A stretch of 64,000 nt of DNA, taken from Natronomonas halophila (GTDB lineage: Archaea > Halobacteriota > Halobacteria > Halobacteriales > Haloarculaceae). Positions 24,583 through 32,254 of the stretch are shown here, piece by piece. The translations under genes were made by a program, and so were the position numbers. Within the stretch, counting starts at the first letter, position 1, and every line of letters begins with the position of its first letter. The stretch spans positions 3,038,001 through 3,102,000 of the forward strand of contig NZ_CP058334.1 of NCBI RefSeq assembly GCF_013391085.1, given 5' to 3'. Under the pieces are notes generated by a model. The model was not told the DNA's origin, searched no databases, and was given only the letters and a program-made list of their open reading frames with translations.

Positions 24583-25763
24583 GCGTCCACCTCCTCGACG
24601 TCTTCCTTCTCAAAGACGTGGACGACGGCCGCCCCGCCGGAACCGCCGACGTTGTGGGTCAGGCCGACCTGCGGGTCGTCGAGTTGCCGCTCGCCGGCCC
24701 GGCCCTTCAGTTGGTCGAAGGCTTCGACGACCTGTCCGGCACCCGTCGCGCCGATGGGGTGGCCCTTCGATTTCAGGCCGCCGGAGGTGTTGACGGGCAG
24801 TTCGCCGTCCGGCCGGGTAGCGCCCGATTCGATGTAGGGGCCGGCCTCGCCGCGTTCGCAGAAGCCCAAATCCTCGTAGGCCATCAGTTCCGCGATGGCG
24901 AAACAGTCGTGCACCTCGGCGAAATCGAGGTCTTCGGGGCTGACGCCGGCTTCCTCGTAGGCCTCGTCGCCGGCCTTCTTCGAGGCGGGCACGGAGTTGT
25001 AGGTATCGCGCTGGAAGAGGCCGACGCGGTCGGAGGCGGCGCCGACGCCCGCAACGCGGATGGGGTCGTCGGTGTACTCCTCGACGACGTCCTCGCTGAC
25101 GACGAGGGCAGTGGCGGCGCCGTCGGTCGTCGGACAGCAGTGATAGAGGTTCAGGGGTTCGGCGACGTCCGGTGCGTTGACCGCATCTTCGAGGGTACAA
25201 CTGAAGCCGAGATGCGCCTTCGGGTTCTTCGCGCCGTTGTCGTGGTTCTTGACCGCGACGTGGGAAAGTTGCTCTTTCGTGGTTCCGTACTCGCGCATGT
25301 GCGCGGAGGCCATCTGGGCGTAGACGCCGGCGAAGGTGGTACCGGACATCCGCTCCCACTCGGTTTCCCCGGAGACGCCGAGCCAGTAGCGGACGGCGTC
25401 GCCGGAGAGGTCGGTCATCACTTCGACGCCGCCCGCCAGCGCGACGTCGGCCATCCCCGAGCGGACGGCCATGACGGCCTGTCTGAAGGCGTATCCCGAG
25501 GCCGCACAGGCGTTTTCGACGCGGGTGACGGGGACACCGTGGAGGCCGACGTGTTCGGTGACTGCGGGCCCGGGCAACCCGAGTTGTCGGCCGCCGACAC
25601 CGAGGGTGCCGACGTAGGCCTCGTCGATGTCGTCGATGTCCGCACCGTCGTCGACGCTATCCAGTGTGTTCTCGACCGCCGTACCGAACAGCGACCGATA
25701 GCTCTCGTCGGGGAAGGAGCCGTACTTCGATTGGCCCGCCCCAATGACGTAGGCATCTCGCAT
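24579..25763 (-). CDS. Thiolase family protein (archaeal SCP2/acetoacetyl-CoA thiolase type)
   Basis: A 394-residue thiolase. 'RVENACAASGYAFRQAV' carries the nucleophilic Cys near residue 86, 'EVHDCFAIAELMAYEDLGF' (given in two parts: 'EVHDCFAIAEL' and 'AYEDLGF') has the first His, and 'GGLKSKGHPIGATGAGQ' the second. 'THNVGGSGGAAVVHVF' closes the fold, without the second catalytic Cys found in bacterial thiolases, as is usual for archaeal thiolases. It may condense or cleave acyl-CoAs. It is upstream of and overlapping the HMGCS-like/DUF35 gene, so a stable complex with direct acyl transfer is likely. The pathway could be acetoacetyl-CoA formation or beta-oxidation. Confidence 0.88.
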   Translation of the reverse strand: MRDAYVIGAGQSKYGSFPDESYRSLFGTAVENTLDSVDDGADIDDIDEAYVGTLGVGGRQLGLPGPAVTEHVGLHGVPVTRVENACAASGYAFRQAVMAVRSGMADVALAGGVEVMTDLSGDAVRYWLGVSGETEWERMSGTTFAGVYAQMASAHMREYGTTKEQLSHVAVKNHDNGAKNPKAHLGFSCTLEDAVNAPDVAEPLNLYHCCPTTDGAATALVVSEDVVEEYTDDPIRVAGVGAASDRVGLFQRDTYNSVPASKKAGDEAYEEAGVSPEDLDFAEVHDCFAIAELMAYEDLGFCERGEAGPYIESGATRPDGELPVNTSGGLKSKGHPIGATGAGQVVEAFDQLKGRAGERQLDDPQVGLTHNVGGSGGAAVVHVFEKEDVEEVDA

Positions 25764-25893
25764 GGTCGGTGGGTCGATACCTCGACGTATAAACGCGACG
25801 ACAACGGCAGAAGTGTTTCCCGGTGCGTAGCACTCGGTTCGCGTCGTGTATCGGCATCAACAGTTATCAGGCGTTACGGTGAACCGAACGGCG

Positions 25894-27078
25894 ATGGCCC
25901 TCCACAATACCCGTCGACGGTTTCTCGGCGGTCTCGCTGCCGGAACGCTCGTCGGCACCGCCGGCTGTCTTCGTCAGACTCAGGAACGACTCACCAGCGT
26001 CGATGCGCCGGATGCCGGCCCGCCGACCTACCGCCGGTGGCTGCCCGCACCCGAGGCGCTCCCCGGTGACGATGACGAATACGGCGTCCATTACCTTCGG
26101 ATGTCCGACGTTCGGGGGGACGAAACGACCGTACAGGCGGGCGTCAGCCTGCGGAACCTCCACGCTCGGACTGGGAGAGACCCCGTCGGTATCGACGCGG
26201 GAGCCATCGAGGAGGTCGTCAAGGTCGGCCTCGTCCGGGCGACGGTGCTTATCGGCGCCTTCGACACCGAGTCGGTCGCCGAAGGCGCGGTCGAGGCCGG
26301 CTACGAACCGACGACGACCGACGGCGAGTTCACCATCTACGAACGGTCGAACCCTGACCGGGCCATCGCTGTGGCCGAGGAGACCGTCGTGCATTCTCAC
26401 GACCGCGAGGACCCGAGGGCGGCCCTCGGCGCGGTGCTCGATGCCCGACGGGGTGAGGCCGACCGATACCACGAGGTCGATTCGACCATCGAGAATCTGA
26501 CGGCCGCTGCCGGCGCTCCGACGTTCGTCTGGCTGCTCACCGGTGGCGGGCCTGAATCCATCGACGGTGTGACCGATACCGTCTCGGCGATGCAGTTCGA
26601 CGGCGACCGGGCCGTCTACGCCATTTATTACCTCTTCGAGAGCGAGGACGCGGTCTCGACCGACGCCGTCCGCGAACAGGCGACCCAGGGCGCCCTCCCG
26701 CGGACCGCACCGCTCGATATCGAAGCCGACGGACGAACGGTCACCGTCGAATACGCCCGTTCACTCGCCGACCTCGCCGACGAGGGGTACGCGTTGCGCC
26801 CGCTCATCGCCTGGGACTTCTCCTACGACGCCGAAACCGGGGACCTAACGATCACCCACCGCGCCGGGGACGAAGCCGATGCCGAGGCGCTGACCGTCGA
26901 GGCCGGTGCGCCGGATGTGTCCCTCGAGGCGCAGTTCGCCGACGAACACGACGTCGTGGGACCGGGCGATTCGATTACCATCTCCGTCGAACCGGGAACG
27001 AACGTCCGAATCAGGTGGCAGCGCGGCGATTACGGGAGTCAGGTCGGCCGCTATCGGGTCGAATCGAGCGAAGAATGA
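25894..27078 (+). CDS. Tat lipoprotein of unknown function
   Basis: A 394-residue secreted protein. Its start 'MALHNTRRRFLGGLAAG', followed by 'VGTAGCL', is a Tat signal with a lipobox. The mature part is acidic, starts with an 'APEALPGDDDEYGVHYL' stretch and contains a central alpha/beta region, then a beta-rich C-terminus from about residue 300 with 'ITISVEPGTNVRIRW'. I do not recognise a family. The start at 25894 fits a weak AGTTATC element near 25862; the longer form from 25846 would hide the Tat motif behind a hydrophilic leader. The gene stands alone, and membrane anchoring on the outer face is inferred. Confidence 0.72.
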   Translation: MALHNTRRRFLGGLAAGTLVGTAGCLRQTQERLTSVDAPDAGPPTYRRWLPAPEALPGDDDEYGVHYLRMSDVRGDETTVQAGVSLRNLHARTGRDPVGIDAGAIEEVVKVGLVRATVLIGAFDTESVAEGAVEAGYEPTTTDGEFTIYERSNPDRAIAVAEETVVHSHDREDPRAALGAVLDARRGEADRYHEVDSTIENLTAAAGAPTFVWLLTGGGPESIDGVTDTVSAMQFDGDRAVYAIYYLFESEDAVSTDAVREQATQGALPRTAPLDIEADGRTVTVEYARSLADLADEGYALRPLIAWDFSYDAETGDLTITHRAGDEADAEALTVEAGAPDVSLEAQFADEHDVVGPGDSITISVEPGTNVRIRWQRGDYGSQVGRYRVESSEE

Positions 27079-27135
27079 GCACGAGCGGGAGCGGCGTTAC
27101 TGGTCGGTCGAGGGGCGTAACGGCAGTCCGTCGTT

Positions 27136-27567
27136 TCAGCGCGACCAGACGGTCTCGTTACGCATGTCGAAGACCGTGTCACCGTCCACCGTCGCGGTCC
27201 GTCGCGTCGTCACCAGCCCCTTGCCGCCCTCGGTGACGTCCGTCCCGAGGATTTCCAGTTCGACGTGGAGGGTATCGCCCGGCCGGACGGGCGCGGGCAG
27301 TCGAACGTCGTCGATGTGTCTGGCGGCGACGAGGTCGGAGTCGTCGTAGAACGCCTCGACGACTAGTGGTTGGGTCAGCGCGAAGGTATGGATACCGCTG
27401 GCGATGAGGCCGCCGAAGGGTGAATCCGCGGCCGCCTCGGGGTCGGTGTGAATGTCGAGGGGGTCGAACTCCCCGCCGAAGGAGACGATGTCCTCCCGCG
27501 TCACCGTGGTCGTTCCGCAGTCGATCGTCTCGCCGACGGTCAGGTCCTCGAACGTGCGGTGACTCAT
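27136..27567 (-). CDS. MaoC-like dehydratase (hot-dog fold)
   Basis: A 143-residue single hot-dog domain. 'FEDLTVGETIDCGTTTVTRE' is the entry strand of MaoC proteins. 'FGGEFDPLDIHTDPEAAADS' holds the hydratase-2 Asp/His pair ('DPLDIHTD'), with 'PFGGLIASGIHTFAL' after it. It then has 'RPGDTLHVELEI' and 'VFDMRNETVWSR'. These proteins hydrate 2-enoyl-CoAs, including crotonyl-like substrates. It lies upstream of the guaB 3' end on the same strand, with no clear partner. Beta-oxidation or polyhydroxyalkanoate-related roles are possible; the substrate chain length is unknown. Confidence 0.87.
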   Translation of the reverse strand: MSHRTFEDLTVGETIDCGTTTVTREDIVSFGGEFDPLDIHTDPEAAADSPFGGLIASGIHTFALTQPLVVEAFYDDSDLVAARHIDDVRLPAPVRPGDTLHVELEILGTDVTEGGKGLVTTRRTATVDGDTVFDMRNETVWSR

Positions 27568-27698
27568 GGTCCGGGATGACGACCCCGAGCGCGAAAGCTC
27601 TATTGTGGTGGGCGGTACCGAGCCGCAGGAATGACCCGGCGTGTAGGGATCGGAAAACGAGGGTGGTCGAAATCCGTGGCCGTGAGTTACGCGTCCCG

Positions 27699-29177
27699 TC
27701 AGGTATCGGGGCTGTAGTTCGGCGCTTCGTCGGTAATGACGACGTCGTGGGCGTGGCTTTCGGTCTGGCCGGCCGCGGAGACGCGGACGAACTCCGAGCG
27801 TTCCTTGAACTCCGGAATCGTCTGGGCACCGACGTAGCCCATCCCGGACTGCATGCCGCCGACGAGCTGGTGGAGTTCGGAGGACAGCGAGCCCTTGTAG
27901 GGGGTCGCGGCCTCGACGCCTTCGGGGACGAACTCCTCGTTTTCTTCCTCGTCCTTCAGGTAGCGTTCGCCGCCGCCGTCATTCATCGCGCCGACCGAAC
28001 CCATGCCGCGGTACTGCTTGTAGCGCTTGCCGTTGCGGGTGATGACGCGGCCGGGCGCTTCCTCGGTCCCGGCGAAGTACGAACCGAGCATGACGGCATC
28101 GGCGCCGGCAGCGATGGCCTTGATGGCGTCACCGGAGTAGCGGATGCCACCGTCGGCGATGACGGGCACGTCGTGTTGGGTGGCCACGTCGGCCACCTCG
28201 GCGACGGCCGTAATCTGGGGCATGCCGGACCCGGAGACGATGCGGGTCGTACAGATAGAGCCCGGACCGATACCGACCTTGATGCCGTCCGCGAAGTCGA
28301 CGATTTCCTCGGCAGCCTCGCGGGTACCGACGTTCCCGACGACGACGTCGGCGTCGACTTCTTCCTTGATTGCGCGGGCCGAGTCGATGACGTCGAGGTT
28401 GTGCGCGTGGGCGCAGTCGATGAAGACGATATCGACGCCGGCCTCGTCGGCCGCCTGTGCGCGGTCGGCTTCGAAGGGGCCGACGGCGACGCCGACGACG
28501 AGCGAGCCGTCCTCGTCGCGGGCGGCGTTGTCGTATTCGCGTCGGGCGAGGATGCCGGCCATGGTGACGAGGCCGGTGAGGTGGTTCTCGTCGTCGACGA
28601 TGGGCACGCGCTCGATTTTGTGTTCGTACATGAGTTCGAGCGCCTGCCGGGGGGTGACGTCCTCGTGGGCGGTGATGACCTCGTCGGTCATTGCCTCCTC
28701 GACGAGGTCGCTTTCGCCGACTTCGAGGTACGGGCGGATGTCGGTGCCCGAGATGATGCCGAGAACGGTCCCCTCGTCGTCGACGACGGGCGCACCGGAG
28801 ACGCCTTCGTGGTCCATCATCGCGTCGACCTCGCGGACGGTCTGGTCCGGCGAGGCGGTCACGACGTCGCGAATGATGAGTTCGTCGGCGCGTTTGACCT
28901 CCTCGACTTCCTCGACCATCTGCTCGACGTTCATGTTCCGGTGGAGGACGCCGAGGCCGCCCTGTCGGGCCATCTCGGTCGCGAGGTCGGCCTCGGTGAC
29001 GGTGTCCATCGCCGCCGAGAGCACCGGAATGTTCAGCGTCACGTTCGTCGAGACGCGGGTGGTCATGTCGGCGTCGTCCGGCTCGACGCGGCTTTCCTTC
29101 GGCCGTAGAAGAACGTCGTCGAACGTCAATGCCTCTGGTACGCGGAGTTTCTCCGAGAACGGCTCGTCGCTCGCCAT
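27699..29177 (-). CDS. guaB: IMP dehydrogenase
   Basis: A 492-residue NAD-dependent enzyme making XMP from IMP, the committed step of GMP synthesis. The TIM-barrel start 'EALTFDDVLLRPKESRVEP' is followed by a tandem CBS (Bateman) insertion (about residues 95-215; 'GVSGAPVVDDEGTVLGIIS', 'IERVPIVDDENHLTGLVT'). The catalytic loop 'GIGPGSICTTRIVSGSGMPQ' carries the active Cys, and the flap has 'YKQYRGMGSVGAM'. The ATG at 29177 matches the usual IMPDH start; the frame is open to 29351 but codes a basic, non-conserved stretch. It is transcribed alone. Confidence 0.94.
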   Translation of the reverse strand: MASDEPFSEKLRVPEALTFDDVLLRPKESRVEPDDADMTTRVSTNVTLNIPVLSAAMDTVTEADLATEMARQGGLGVLHRNMNVEQMVEEVEEVKRADELIIRDVVTASPDQTVREVDAMMDHEGVSGAPVVDDEGTVLGIISGTDIRPYLEVGESDLVEEAMTDEVITAHEDVTPRQALELMYEHKIERVPIVDDENHLTGLVTMAGILARREYDNAARDEDGSLVVGVAVGPFEADRAQAADEAGVDIVFIDCAHAHNLDVIDSARAIKEEVDADVVVGNVGTREAAEEIVDFADGIKVGIGPGSICTTRIVSGSGMPQITAVAEVADVATQHDVPVIADGGIRYSGDAIKAIAAGADAVMLGSYFAGTEEAPGRVITRNGKRYKQYRGMGSVGAMNDGGGERYLKDEEENEEFVPEGVEAATPYKGSLSSELHQLVGGMQSGMGYVGAQTIPEFKERSEFVRVSAAGQTESHAHDVVITDEAPNYSPDT

Positions 29178-29631
29178 GTAAACGGTCAGGCGTCCCCGCC
29201 CAAAAACGTTGCGAGAGTCCCGTTCGCCCGGTATGTGACCCCACGACGGGGGTCGGCCGTCCAGACCCCTCCATCGGTGACGTAATCTGTACGCCGCCGC
29301 CCACCGATGGATGTCCGTTCGCTTATTCGCCGCGGTTCGTCGGTTCGTCAACCCCTGGGTCGGATGGGTGGGTGTTCGTCCGGTGTGTGGGGACGTGTTT
29401 CACACAACACTTATGCTTCGGTCAATTGTTTCATCATGTATGGACTCCGCTAGTCCCATCGCGCAGCGCATCGCCGGCCAGACCAGCTTCGCCACCGGCA
29501 TTACATTTAAATTTGCGATTGGGACAAATAAAGCGGAGAACGCCGCGCGAAATTGGCTCTCCCTTCGTTCGAGAGGGTATCGCGGCGATTACCACCGTTT
29601 GTCCCACGGTGAGGGTCAGCCTGCCTGACGC
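29178..29631. other. 454-bp non-coding gap between divergent guaB and DUF5794-type genes
   Basis: No convincing gene. It holds the guaB promoter side, a CTTATG element near 29411 followed about 25 nt later by two overlapping ATGs (29436, 29440), and a strong TTTAAAT box near 29505-29512. The ATG at 29440 opens a 62-codon frame ending at 29628 that is basic and low in Asp/Glu, unlike real genes here. The TTTAAAT box probably drives the gene at 29632 with a leader of roughly 95 nt, or a small RNA. Confidence 0.5.
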
Positions 29632-30552
29632 ATGAGTGCCTCACGACACCCGATAGCCTTACGCCTTGAGCGGCAGGTCGGTGAGGGCACGCGCCTGCTG
29701 GCGACGGTCATGGCGCTGCCCCTTCTGGACGGTATCTTCGCGGCGCTCATCATCGCCGGGGCTGTCTCCGACATCCTCGGGATGGTCGAGGTCGGACTGC
29801 TCATCTTCGGCGGGAGCGCGACCCTCGCGGTCGTCCTCGCCGAGATGGAGGGCAGCCGAACCCACCGCGCCAAGAACATCCTGCTCGTGGGTGCGGTCGT
29901 CGTCCCCGCCGCGGCCCTGCAGGCCGCCATCGCGCCGACCATCGAGTCGCTGCTGAACCTCGTCATCTTCGAGCGCTTCGCCGCGCTTGTCATCCTCGCT
30001 ATCGCGGCGAAGACCGCCAGCGCGACCATCGGTGAATACCTGCCGAACCCCAGCGTCATCATCGGCCTCGGACTCGTGGCGAGTTTCCGTCCCGGCGGCT
30101 TCGAGCTCGCGTTCGTCTCGGAGCCGATGTACGTCGCCTACGGCACGGGCGCGGCCCTCATCGGCGTCTCCTTCGCCCTCGCGGTCGCGATGTTCGGCCC
30201 GTGGCTCCGCGGTAACGTCGACATCGACCGCTTCCGCTTCGGCAGCGCGGTCGCCCTCGGCGTCCTCCCGCTGAGCATCCTCCAGATCGGGCCCATAACG
30301 GGCGAGGAACCGCTGGCGCTCGTCGTCCTCGGCATCACCGGCCTGCTGGCGTTCAACCCCGAAGGGGCCATGGACGCCGAGGCCGTCGAGACGGCCACCG
30401 AGACGCCCGCGGCGGCCGACGGCGGCAACGCCGAATCCCTCGCCGACTCCGACGTTGAGGGCCCGCTCCCCGAGGAGGCCACCGAGGACGCCCAGCGCTC
30501 CGAGGAGAGTTCTCCGGGCATCGAGGACGGCGACCGCGCGCCCTGGCTGTAG
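29632..30552 (+). CDS. DUF5794-type haloarchaeal membrane protein
   Basis: A 306-residue protein with about seven or eight hydrophobic helices between residues 25 and 245, followed by a soluble acidic tail of about 60 residues, Ala/Glu/Thr-rich and probably disordered. 'LLDGIFAALIIAGAVSDIL' opens the membrane part and 'RFAALVILAIAAKTASATIG' is another helix. I recall this as a DUF5794-like family limited to haloarchaea; the function is unknown. There is no transporter signature. It precedes the zinc-ribbon DUF5795-type gene by 44 bp on the same strand, a pairing that may be an operon. Confidence 0.75.
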   Translation: MSASRHPIALRLERQVGEGTRLLATVMALPLLDGIFAALIIAGAVSDILGMVEVGLLIFGGSATLAVVLAEMEGSRTHRAKNILLVGAVVVPAAALQAAIAPTIESLLNLVIFERFAALVILAIAAKTASATIGEYLPNPSVIIGLGLVASFRPGGFELAFVSEPMYVAYGTGAALIGVSFALAVAMFGPWLRGNVDIDRFRFGSAVALGVLPLSILQIGPITGEEPLALVVLGITGLLAFNPEGAMDAEAVETATETPAAADGGNAESLADSDVEGPLPEEATEDAQRSEESSPGIEDGDRAPWL

Positions 30553-30596
30553 GGCCGCATCGCTGCAATTAGGTTTCTCCGCCACCGTCTACCGGT

Positions 30597-30821
30597 ATGG
30601 CCGACAATCGCGTCGTCGAGGGCCGTATGGTCACGCCGGGCAAACTCGCCGAACTCATCGAGGGCGAATCCGTCATGGACGCCGAGGACATCGAAGAAGC
30701 CGACCGAGAGTGTCCCGACTGCGGTGGCGACGTCCTCAAAGTAGGCTACATGCCCAGCGTGACGGAGTTTATTACAGGGTATAAATGTCAAGACTGCTCG
30801 TGGTCCGAGACGGACCGCTGA
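30597..30821 (+). CDS. DUF5795-type small zinc-ribbon protein
   Basis: A 74-residue protein with one zinc ribbon: 'CPDCGGDVLKVGYMPSV' supplies the first CxxC knuckle and 'YKCQDCSWSETDR' the second. The N-terminal 40 residues are a conserved helix-like part ('VVEGRMVTPGKLAELIEGES'). I recall it as the haloarchaeal DUF5795 family; the function is unknown, with nucleic-acid or protein binding plausible for a ribbon of this kind. It follows the membrane-protein gene on the same strand. The tRNA-Trp 3' fragment begins 15 bases after its stop. Confidence 0.82.
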   Translation: MADNRVVEGRMVTPGKLAELIEGESVMDAEDIEEADRECPDCGGDVLKVGYMPSVTEFITGYKCQDCSWSETDR

Positions 30822-30836
30822 CTTCGGACTTTAGGA

Positions 30837-30873
30837 CATCAGTCAATCGGGGATTCAAATCCCTCCGTCCCTG
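30837..30873 (+). repeat. Orphan tRNA-Trp 3'-half fragment
   Basis: These 37 bases match the 3' exon of the tRNA-Trp gene (31083-31119 region) at all but four or so positions, including ATCAGT, ATCGGGG and TTCAAATCCCTCCGTCCC. No 5' half is present. It lies 65 bp upstream of the intact tRNA-Trp in the same orientation, so it is a tRNA remnant rather than a gene. Confidence 0.72.
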
Positions 30874-30938
30874 CCCGCCCTCGGCATAATACTGCGAATC
30901 GAAACCCCTTTAGGGAAACCCGAAATAGGAGTACGCGA

Positions 30939-31120
30939 GGGGACGTGGCCAAGCCAGGCATGGCGGCTGACTCCAGAGGCCACGCGCCCGGTGACGAGAC
31001 TCCAGACTGATATACCGAGCGGACGGCTGATCACCGCTTCCGCGTTGACGACCCTCTGGAGACCCGAGGCGCTACACCGGAGATATCAGTAGATCGGGGG
31101 TTCAAATCCCTCCGTCCCCA
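30939..31120 (+). tRNA. tRNA-Trp (anticodon CCA) with intron
   Basis: Exon 1 is 30939-30976 (GGGGACG acceptor strand, D arm, anticodon loop CTCCAG with CCA at positions 34-36) and exon 2 is 31085-31120 (from A38 through T arm GGGGG-TTCAAAT-CCCTC to acceptor CGTCCCC, A discriminator). The intron is 108 nt, between positions 37 and 38, as in Haloferax volcanii tRNA-Trp. Splicing would be by the archaeal bulge-helix-bulge endonuclease. The mature tRNA is 74 nt. Confidence 0.93.
30977..31084 (+). ncRNA. tRNA-Trp intron containing a box C/D guide RNA
   Basis: The intron carries C box GTGACGA (30991-30997), a D'-type CCGA (31015-31018), a C'-like TTGACGA (31045-31051) and a D-type CCGA (31064-31067). 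CTGGAG (31056-31061) pairs with CTCCAG of exon 1, putting C34 opposite G31059, exactly five bases upstream of the D box. ACTGATAT (31006-31013) pairs with ATATCAGT at the exon-2 junction, putting U39 opposite A31010, five bases upstream of the D' box. Both targets equal the 2'-O-methylation sites guided by the H. volcanii intron. Confidence 0.8.
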
Positions 31121-31276
31121 CTTCTCGCGTTTCACACTCGAACAGATACTATACGGTCTCTCTACGCTCCTTCCGTCCGTTTCCGTTAGGAGCCGAGTAT
31201 CGAACCGGAGGCGCTGGTCCAGTGGCCACTAGGATGGCCCTAACAATACCTTCCGAGTGTGACCGTGCGTTCGGGA

Positions 31277-32254
31277 ATGCCACCGAGAACAAACCGCGAG
31301 TATAGTTTCGCACTCTGTCTGTCCCATGACGTGGATCGGATTTACAAAACGTATCAGTACGTCTGGAACGCCGCTCAGGGATTGGACCTCCGGGAACTCG
31401 CAGGGGTCCTCTCGTCGAAGAACCCGTACTGGACCTTCGACCGGATCATGGATATCGAAGCCTCGCTGGGTGTTCGGTCGTCTTTCAACGTCCTCGACGA
31501 GATGCGACTCTCGGAGCGTCCGAAATCCGAATGGCTCACCAAGACGGGCTGGAAGCTGTTCGCCGGCCGCTACGATATCGACGACCCGGACGTTGCAGCC
31601 ACGCTACGCGTTCTCGACGCGTTCGGCTGGGAAATCGGATTGCATGGGTCCTACACCTCTTCGGAGAACCCGGAGCGGTTCGAATACGAGAAGGACCGCA
31701 TCGAGTCGGTGGTCGACACGGAGATAATCGGCAATCGGCAGCACTACTGGAACCTCTCGCGGCCGGAAACGTGGCGACACCTCAGCAAGGCTGGCATCAA
31801 GTACGACACGTCGCTCGGCAGTTCGACCGACATCGACTTCCAGCACGGCTACGACCTCGTCCGTCCGTTCGACGACGAGTTCGTGGTGTTCCCCTGGTCG
31901 TTGATGGACGGGGCGGTGATGAACTCCGGTGAGACGACGGAGGAGATTCTGGCGAATTGCCGAGACGTCCTTGCGGCTGCTCGCCACCACCGGAGTGTCC
32001 TGGTTCTCGACTGGCATGCGGGAGACGTGTTCTCCGATACTGACTATCCCGGATGGGGCGACGTCTACGAACGGGTAATCGAGGAGGCTCTCGATATGGG
32101 TGCATGGGTCGGACCACCGGGGGAGTTCTACGAAGCGGTTTCGCATCCGGATGGGACCGTCGAGGGGGCACTCGAGAGCCTCGCTCAGCGGGAGAAACCA
32201 GCCTCCGGCGCTGAAGTCCCTGCGGTTTCGGAGGGTGGCGTCACGGATGACTGA
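31277..32254 (+). CDS. Polysaccharide deacetylase family (NodB-like) protein
   Basis: A 325-residue carbohydrate-esterase-4-like protein. 'FALCLSHDVDRIYKTYQ' is the first motif with the catalytic and metal-binding Asp residues, 'GWEIGLHGSYTSSENPERF' holds the H-x3-S/T metal motif, 'NRQHYWNLSRPETWRHL' the substrate Arg region, and 'SVLVLDWHAGDVFSDTDYPG' the last His motif (given as 'LVLDWHAGDVF'). It would remove acetyl groups from a glycan. The ATG at 31277 was chosen; a GTG at 31259 would add six residues. It overlaps the formyltransferase gene by 8 bp, so the two are coupled and likely work on the same sugar. Confidence 0.8.
   Translation: MPPRTNREYSFALCLSHDVDRIYKTYQYVWNAAQGLDLRELAGVLSSKNPYWTFDRIMDIEASLGVRSSFNVLDEMRLSERPKSEWLTKTGWKLFAGRYDIDDPDVAATLRVLDAFGWEIGLHGSYTSSENPERFEYEKDRIESVVDTEIIGNRQHYWNLSRPETWRHLSKAGIKYDTSLGSSTDIDFQHGYDLVRPFDDEFVVFPWSLMDGAVMNSGETTEEILANCRDVLAAARHHRSVLVLDWHAGDVFSDTDYPGWGDVYERVIEEALDMGAWVGPPGEFYEAVSHPDGTVEGALESLAQREKPASGAEVPAVSEGGVTDD

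Noticed and set aside
29440-29628. A 62-codon frame after a CTTATG element.
   Set aside because: The product is basic with few acidic residues, against the trend in this genome, and shows no motif.
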